Assembly: GCA_025201705.1 (NCBI GenBank)
Contig: MU617041.1
Span: 1 to 25,718, forward strand
Direction: 5' to 3'
From: Dissophora ornata
Taxonomy: Eukaryota > Mortierellomycota > Mortierellomycetes > Mortierellales > Mortierellaceae
DNA: 25,718 bases
This document shows positions 19,861 to 25,718 of the stretch, in pieces. Numbering within the stretch: the stretch's first letter is position 1; every line of letters begins with the position of its first letter. A program made the translations under genes and the position numbers. The notes below the pieces were generated by a model. The model had not been told where the DNA came from, searched no databases, and worked only from the letters and a program-made list of their open reading frames with translations.

Positions 19861-20382
19861 ATGAGTGGAGATAGAACGAAACAAGAAAGTGGACTCGAAA
19901 GAGGAGCGGGGGAGCAAACAAACAGGCCGGCATTTATTTGAAAACGGGCGAGGGAAGCAGCGCTCTGGATAATCTAAGTATCATGGTATTTGCCTCCCTC
20001 TTGTCGATGTTGCAATTGCTCACCCCCCCTTGCTTTGTTTTTACCAGGGAGAGCAAGGTAGAAATAGTGTAGTAATAATCTAAAGCGTGTATTATGATAT
20101 ACAGGCTGTTCTGGTGGGTCAGTTGCGTGTGAGCGATTTCTCAGAGTTCTAGATGGCAACAGCCAGATGGATATACTAACTGTATTTGTTTGGGCTGGGA
20201 TGGTATATTTTGGTTGGTTGGCAGATGGGCAGGCGGGTGAGCGGGTTAGTTAATCGGCCGAATTGAGTGGAACTCATCCTTGGATACAGTTTCCCAAAGG
20301 AAAGTATAAAAAGTATAAGGCGCATAGACTAAATAGTTTATTAGACGTATTCTGTCTGCGCTTCGTACGGTCCTTGCTCCTA

Positions 20383-20586
20383 ATGATCTTTCAGGCATAT
20401 CCGCTCGTCAGCATCGCTGCACAGAAACAGGTGGCCAGAGGCAACGGGACAAACGTTTCCGATATTTTGACAGTACCGAGCTGTGAGCTAGGAGTCGACA
20501 TTCATTTGTACAGCGAGAAGGCCCAACGGCCGATTTTTACCGGGGACAGGAGTTCCTTTTGTTTATTTCCAACGAACCTTGTGTGA
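20383..20586 (+). CDS. doubtful small protein
   Basis: ATG at 20383 opens a 67-codon frame (MIFQAYPLVSIAAQK, then NGTNVSDILTVPSCELGVD) ending at 20586. A TATAAA-like element lies about 80 bp upstream. Composition is protein-like, with no low complexity, but there is no recognisable domain and no splice evidence. It could equally be chance. Confidence 0.17.
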   Translation: MIFQAYPLVSIAAQKQVARGNGTNVSDILTVPSCELGVDIHLYSEKAQRPIFTGDRSSFCLFPTNLV

Positions 20587-21932
20587 ATCACATCAACATT
20601 GTTCGTCCTTGTTCGTGGCGATACCCTACCCGCATATCGCTTGCCAACGCTTTGTCGTGAGATGGAAACGGGGTGATGTGGGATGAAAAGGAATTAAGGC
20701 AAAAGTCCGCACGGCTCGCAACGGAAGACGAGGAGATGGAGATGCTTTGGTCATTTGCAATGTGTGTGGCCGTCCTTATCTTCCCTTATTGGTGTGAGGG
20801 GCAGCCGGAAAAAGAAAAACAGGAAAGGGTGGGGATACAAATTAAGGCATACAGTGTTGATGTTGTTCCAAAGACTGTTCCATCCAGGATGAACTACGGG
20901 TGATGAAACTTCCGCACACCGTCCTGCAGGTATATTTAGAGTACAGTACGTGATAACATCGGTGATGCTATAACGCAGGCCCTGAGTCCATTTGAGCTTT
21001 AAAAAAAAAATCAAACTCACACGATTAAGCTTGTTTCTCCGACTATCCCCCTGCTATTTGTCGTGTTTTGTGGCCACGCCGGTAACAAGAGGGACCACAG
21101 TGAGGAGCAAGGCTAGAGTTCTCGCCGGCCTGACCTGGAGCCATAACTGCCTCGAGGATTGACAGTGAGACAGTGATTCTATAATTGTGTCCACTGTGAT
21201 ACGATCCTTGCGAAACTAGGAAAAAAAAACGCAAGCTTGGTAAAAAAAATAAACAAACGCAAACTGGCTTTAACATCAAATTCAAAGCCGTTTTTGCTCA
21301 CAGACAGAGAAGAGATTCCAGAAAGAGAGATCGAATCCAAGGGCCGACAAAAAGAATACCCGGGATATCAGGGCTACGCAGAGTCGCCTGCCGCCTGTGC
21401 CTCAAATCTTGTGTGCTGTACCGTGTACCTTTCAGGCACTGAAGCAAGCCATGGGAACCCGACAAGTTGAGAACAAACGACGTACACAAATCATAAATCA
21501 ACCGCCCCGGCCAGCCCTCGGTAAAAAGTCCTCTCCAAAAAGTGGCTCACGCTCCGACGGCCACCACTGGTTGTGCCGTCGGTAAACTTCGTTTTCGACT
21601 CCCAGTCATAGATTCAGGGGACATGCCCCAGAGCGGGCGACAGTTATGAGGGATGATGGCCGTGTGTACGGCGGCGACTATATCTCCCACGCCCCACTTC
21701 TCCACAATATAGGCCTGGTTCATTTCAGTTATCATTGGTTCATTTACTCGTGTCGACACTGCAGTCGACAAAGAATCAGACGATTTTCCTTGCTATTGCA
21801 GCTTTCTTTTGTCGTTCAAAAGTTCTTATCGTTGATCGCAAATTGGCACGAGATGTTTACTGCACATGAACATGTACAGCAATGAGCGCAAAGTGGATAG
21901 AATAATTTAGTTTTTCGATAATTCTGATCACA

Positions 21933-22024
21933 GCATCAAAATCATCGTCATCTAAATCATCATCATCATCATCATCATCATCTAAATCATCATCATCTAA
22001 ATCATCTAAATCATCATCGTCATC
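21933..22024 (+). repeat. ATC/AAATC microsatellite upstream of the monooxygenase
   Basis: Runs of ATC triplets are interrupted by CTAAATC units. The array ends 68 bp before the monooxygenase start codon, so it is in the promoter or 5' UTR. Length variation between isolates would be expected. Confidence 0.85.
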
Positions 22025-22091
22025 CAGCTTTCTTGAATACTTGTAACCGCGAGATCAATCTGCGGCTTGCATCGCGCTGCTCTCGGAGCCC

Positions 22092-24114
22092 ATGACTGGG
22101 GCGATGGAAATCAAGGTGCTCATAGTCGGAGCAGGTAAACAAAACACTGAAGAACGCAGGAGTGGCGATGAAAGGGAGACATTGTAGCGAGTACGGAACT
22201 CAGCAGTTTAAGAACACGTTTGCATACGTAAATAGGCACCGCGGGACTCATGCTGGCACTGCTTCTTGAGCTCTGTGGCATCGAATATGTTCTCTTGGAG
22301 AAAAAGCCCGCCTTCCGACCGCCGTCACGAGCATGTGTCCTTGGCGCCATCGTCCTCCCTGTACTGGAGCAGATCGGACTTCTTCCAGAGATTGAAGACA
22401 TTTCTCTCCCGATCCGCAAGTTCAAAATCAAACGCAAAAATAACATTGACGGATCGGTTGGCGAACTCGACGCGTCTTTTCTTGAGCAGCGGTATGGGTA
22501 TCCAAGTCTGGTCATGCCACGCCCTGCGCTCTACAATGTGCTCCTCAGAAGAATACCCAAGCACAAAATCATTCTCGGGAAACGGGTTCTTTCAACCTCT
22601 CAAAGTGATCACGGCGTACTTGTGCGCTGTGCCGACGGCACCACTTTTTCAGGGGATGTTCTCGTAGGCTCAGATGGTGCCAACAGTTCTGTTCGACAGA
22701 ATCTCTACCGACAACTCGATAGCACGACCCCATCTCCTCCATCTGCCTTGCTATTGCCTTTGAGTGTCATTGGACAGGCCACTGAGGAGAGAAGCAGAGC
22801 TGAGCAGGGCTGGTCTGTGATGGGGATTACCAACCCCCTGGACCAGGAGCGTTATGCAGGATTGGACCAACCGTTTTCCGACTTTATGATAGTGATGGGC
22901 CAAAAAAGCAAAGAGTCCGTAAGTAGACCGGCCCCGGGTTTCTTAGATTGCTACCTTTCCAATGGACTGAATGAATCTTGCACTATATTATTGTTTTATT
23001 GCACCATCAAACGATTAGCTATGGTGCATGCCCACCGCGAATCGAAGGGTGCTCTGGTCAGTCGCCGCCCCCATTGAGAAGTCTGACAAGGCGCTTTGTG
23101 ATGTCGGGTTCAATGCGAGTGAACCGGATCAGGAAGCAATTGAAGAGACGTGTGCAAAGTATTATCACTTTGATTGTCCCTACGGCGGAATCATGAAAGA
23201 TATATTTGACCAAAGTCCGCCCCACCTCAGGTCCAGAGTCCTTGTACAAGAGAAGATCTTTGAAAGATGGTGCGGAGGGAGGACTGTCCTCATAGGGAAC
23301 GGTACAGTGACCGGACTAACCAGCTAGCTTGTAAAAGTACCATGATCTCGTGTTTTTTAATTTTTATTAATCAACCTTATCAACCTTATCAACCCTATCA
23401 ATCCTATCAACCCTATCCTTCCGTTGCGCTTCCGTCTAGCATGTCACAAGGTAAAAGTTCGGGAATAGGAGTGAATGAGGAGGAGGTGGTGAAACGTGCC
23501 TTAAACTCAATGGAGTGGCTCATGTTTTGCATAGCAATAGCTCATTATATACTTTTATGCCGGATATGCACTCAGTTTCCTCCTTCGGCAGGGCTAATTG
23601 ATTGCATCAATATGGCAGAAAGCGTCGCTCTTGTCAATCGACTGCACGAGCTTCGGTCTAACAGTCCACTGGAGATTCGAGCCATTTTTGAGCAGTACCA
23701 GGAAGAAAGAGAGGTTTACGCACGACGTGCCTTACATCACTCAAAGAAACTATTTTCTTTCTCTTCAGAAAAGGTACGCTATTCTAGAAAGCCGACACCT
23801 GAAGGTTCTTTGAAGTATTACTATTGATATATACCATTGAGACGTTGGGCTAACGTGTTGTTGCCATTCGATTTTCACAGGGAATAGTGGCTGGCATTTC
23901 TAGAAAAGTCGTCCTCAGCCGATCACCCACCAACCCTTGGATCAAAGAAAACGACTTGATGCATCAGGATCGACCACAGGTCGTCTTTTTGCCAATGGTT
24001 CCTCAGAGGGGCGTATTTCTCCGTCAAGATCCGAAGCCTTCTTCAATCCCGATACGCATCCCTAAAAGAAGATCGACGCCGAGTCCCTCGATGGGATACA
24101 GACAAGATGTGTAG
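22092..24114 (+). CDS. FAD-dependent aromatic-ring-type monooxygenase, GD motif not found
   Basis: Proposed exons are 22092-22134, 22236-22918, 23019-23301, 23541-23773 and 23881-24114, with introns of 101, 100, 239 and 107 nt, giving about 491 residues. Group A flavin monooxygenases hydroxylate small (often aromatic) substrates using NAD(P)H and O2. The FAD dinucleotide motif GAGTAG (13-18) is split by intron 1. An acidic EKKP follows the second strand, and the DG motif is VLVGSDGANSSVRQ (from about 156). The C terminus has HQDRPQVVFLPMVPQRG, which I recall from related fungal proteins. After RTVLIGNG the expected GD(A)..H segment is missing. The 239-nt intron there contains a 9-bp repeat and has no acceptor that restores the motif; the frame resumes as CTQFPPSAGLIDCINM. 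The gene may therefore be inactive or mis-modelled at this junction. The two other downstream introns have clean GTAAGT or GGCTAAC signals. Confidence 0.8.
23371..23415 (+). repeat. 9-bp tandem repeat (TCAACCTTA/TCAACCCTA), five units
   Basis: Five 9-bp units lie inside the third monooxygenase intron. They are in frame with the next exon and would encode QPYQPYQPYQSYQPYPS if retained; that frame is open from 23267 through the exon. Confidence 0.85.
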
Positions 24115-25449
24115 AAAAAATAGAGGAAAGAATCGGGGATTGTTGGTGACGGTATAGATAGTGTGATGTGGATTGTTTTGCAAAGGCAACATCCCAGCTG
24201 CTCATGGAGCAGCTTGAGGACCCGGTGGCCCTGCTAACCTAAAGAGCGCGCGCGCTTTCGGGTCAGTGCGAGGAGCAGAAAGAGACGCGCTGATGATTGG
24301 TCCGCAAATACGCATCAAAAAGCATAATGAAGGAATCTCTTTCCCCCTTTTTGGAGTTTTCATTATTATTTATCCCCATTCGCCAAGATGACCCAAGACT
24401 TGTGTGCAGCACCGTAGACCCCCCAGGATGCGACGCGGCAGAAGCTTTCCGCGGCACATATTATTGGCAGTTGGGCGAGGAATAATCCCTAAACTGTTGT
24501 CTATCATGATCAGTACTTTCAGCAGCAGTAAGAGCAGACCAACGATAATTCGGTTATATATTCATGCAAATTAACACGATGACAGCGCTGACAACATGCA
24601 AATAGAAGTAAAGAGCCACACGATCCAGTCCCTCTACAGCACGAAGACGAACAAGGGGGAAAAAAAAGGCAGTGAGGAGAAAGAGGGCGTAACAAGAAGG
24701 GCAATATGGAATCATTAGGCGATCCATTAAAAAAGATTCCTGTTCGATCTATCTAACGCTTTGTCGTGCATCACACGCGCCCTCAGACCTCCCATCTCCT
24801 CGACCCAGTGGGGCGATGAAGGAAGAATAATTAAAAAACATTGAGCACCAATCAGATCGGACAAGACCGAGCACCACTCAAGGAGCAATAACTATAATCG
24901 TAGCCATTTCACTGCAATGCGGGTATGCATGGCTGGATACTGCATATGATACCGCGTGGCACGGTAGCACGAGTAAGCAGGTAACCAGTCCGAGCCACGA
25001 GGGAGAGGGCAGACTCGTCACCGAGGGAGGGAAGAAGTCCTGGGGCCTGTGTCTGTTTCAGCGGTGGCGGTGGGTGAGTGGTCCGAGTGGGCTCTGGCGG
25101 CGAGCAATTTCGATATGGCTGCGAGCGATTGGTGCCCATCCTTGGGGCAATTAAAAAAAGAAGATCAGCAAACCGCTGCAGTCGTTGCGCTGTCAGAGAG
25201 TGGATATGATGCGGACTGGCAGGCACTAGTGCGAAGAGCAGAAACGTGGAGCAGGGCCTCGTACACGCAACACAATTGGCGGCGATAAGAATAGAATCGC
25301 CGACCAACCAGACGCAGCGCAACTGCGTGCAATGCCCGAGTGCAGTCGATTGAGTAGTAAACAAAAAAAAGGTCAGTTGGCCAAGGATTAGCATCCAGTA
25401 CACGGATTGGTACGCTGCTCTCTCGTTGCTCTGTGCTCTGCAGAGCACA
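24115..25449. other. intergenic, no convincing gene
   Basis: An 8-bp perfect hairpin (AGCTGCTC, loop ATG, GAGCAGCT; 24196-24214) lies about 80 nt after the monooxygenase stop and might mark its 3' UTR. A CG-alternating run (GCGCGCGCGC) is at about 24246-24255. The longest open frame, minus 25448-24909, has a composition (Cys/Leu/Pro-rich, shifting) that I do not find convincing. Nothing else is recognisable. Confidence 0.45.
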
Positions 25450-25718
25450 TATAAACAACCATTGGCCCTCCACCTGCCCTTGTGCGGCCCCCCCTTTGCC
25501 TGTCCTAACTTACATCTCTTTTTCCGTTCTTTTCCTCGTCATCCCTCTCTTTCTTTCTTTATCTCCTCCCTCCCCACCGCCCACCGTCCACTCCCATCCC
25601 CCCCTTCATCCCTCCCGCTCACTTTCGTTCTCCCAACACAAGCCTGCCCCCCCTCTCCGGCTATCCTTCCCTCTCTCTGTCGTCACACCACCCCTAAACC
25701 ACATCCTTCTTTCACCTC
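25450..25718 (+). promoter_or_regulatory. TATA box and pyrimidine-rich core promoter of a gene beyond the window
   Basis: TATAAA at 25450-25455 is followed within 35 bp by about 230 bp of strongly C/T-rich plus strand (CTTTCTTTCTTTATCTCC and similar). This layout is typical of promoters and leaders of highly expressed fungal genes. No start codon with an open frame follows before the edge. Confidence 0.45.

Larger units (their letters stand above)
19693..22091. other. long intergenic region between PMA1 and the FAD monooxygenase
   Basis: The two flanking genes are divergent, so both promoters lie here. The PMA1-proximal part has the GA/CT repeat at 19797-19860. A TATAAA-like sequence at about 20303 lies upstream of a 67-codon plus frame (20383-20586), listed separately. 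The middle (about 20600-21900) shows many short open frames with no recognisable product. The monooxygenase-proximal part has an ATC/AAATC microsatellite. No tRNA-like cloverleaf was seen. Confidence 0.5.

Noticed and set aside
24909..25448. A 179-codon minus-strand open frame
   Set aside because: Composition is erratic (Cys, Pro, Leu runs), there are no splice signals or motifs, and it sits upstream of a promoter-like region.

Overview
This window looks like nuclear DNA from a filamentous fungus, most likely an early-diverging one (Mucoromycota, Mortierella-like). That placement is inference from several signs: genes split by short introns (about 60-135 nt) with GT...AG ends and CTAAC/CTGAC-like branch points; a canonical fungal plasma-membrane H+-ATPase; a CCR4-NOT subunit; a flavin monooxygenase of a type I recall as expanded in these fungi; and a Crinkler-like ubiquitin-fold header exon set. 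No tRNA, rRNA, CRISPR or bacterial-type feature was seen.

Left third (1-8.1 kb) is accessory, repeat-rich DNA. It holds the 5' end of an unknown minus-strand gene (1-310), a multi-exon minus-strand gene of unknown function (716-2362, perhaps with exons further upstream), and a pair of nearly identical 262-bp direct repeats, one bounded by a perfect 10-bp inverted repeat (2869-3423). Next come a four-exon plus-strand gene of a lineage-specific family (3673-5080), then a decayed gene and an intact-looking multi-exon gene that may be its 3' half (5397-7153). A small minus-strand three-exon gene with a Crinkler-like header (7150-7618) ends on a stop codon overlapping that of its convergent neighbour. 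A tandem repeat follows, in which each unit carries a perfect minus-strand splice donor (7706-8122).

The right two thirds are conventional. NOT2/CNOT2 (+, five exons, 684 aa by my model) is convergent with a 1,058-aa polytopic membrane protein (-, two exons) of unknown function. Then come a BAHD-type acyltransferase (-, two exons, 464 aa) and PMA1 (-, a 19-nt first exon, a 340-nt intron, 915 aa), all on the minus strand. A 2.4-kb intergenic region with simple repeats separates PMA1 from a five-exon FAD monooxygenase (+), which lacks the expected GD motif where a repeat-bearing insertion lies. The last 1.6 kb has no convincing gene; it ends in a TATA box and a long pyrimidine tract, apparently the promoter of a plus-strand gene beyond the window.

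The genes do not form one pathway. NOT2 and PMA1 are housekeeping (mRNA deadenylation/transcription; proton gradient). The acyltransferase and monooxygenase are typical of secondary or xenobiotic metabolism but lie 6 kb apart with PMA1 between them. The left third shows birth and decay of lineage-specific genes. All exon models were made by eye from splice consensus, phase and open frames; none was checked by alignment or RNA data.
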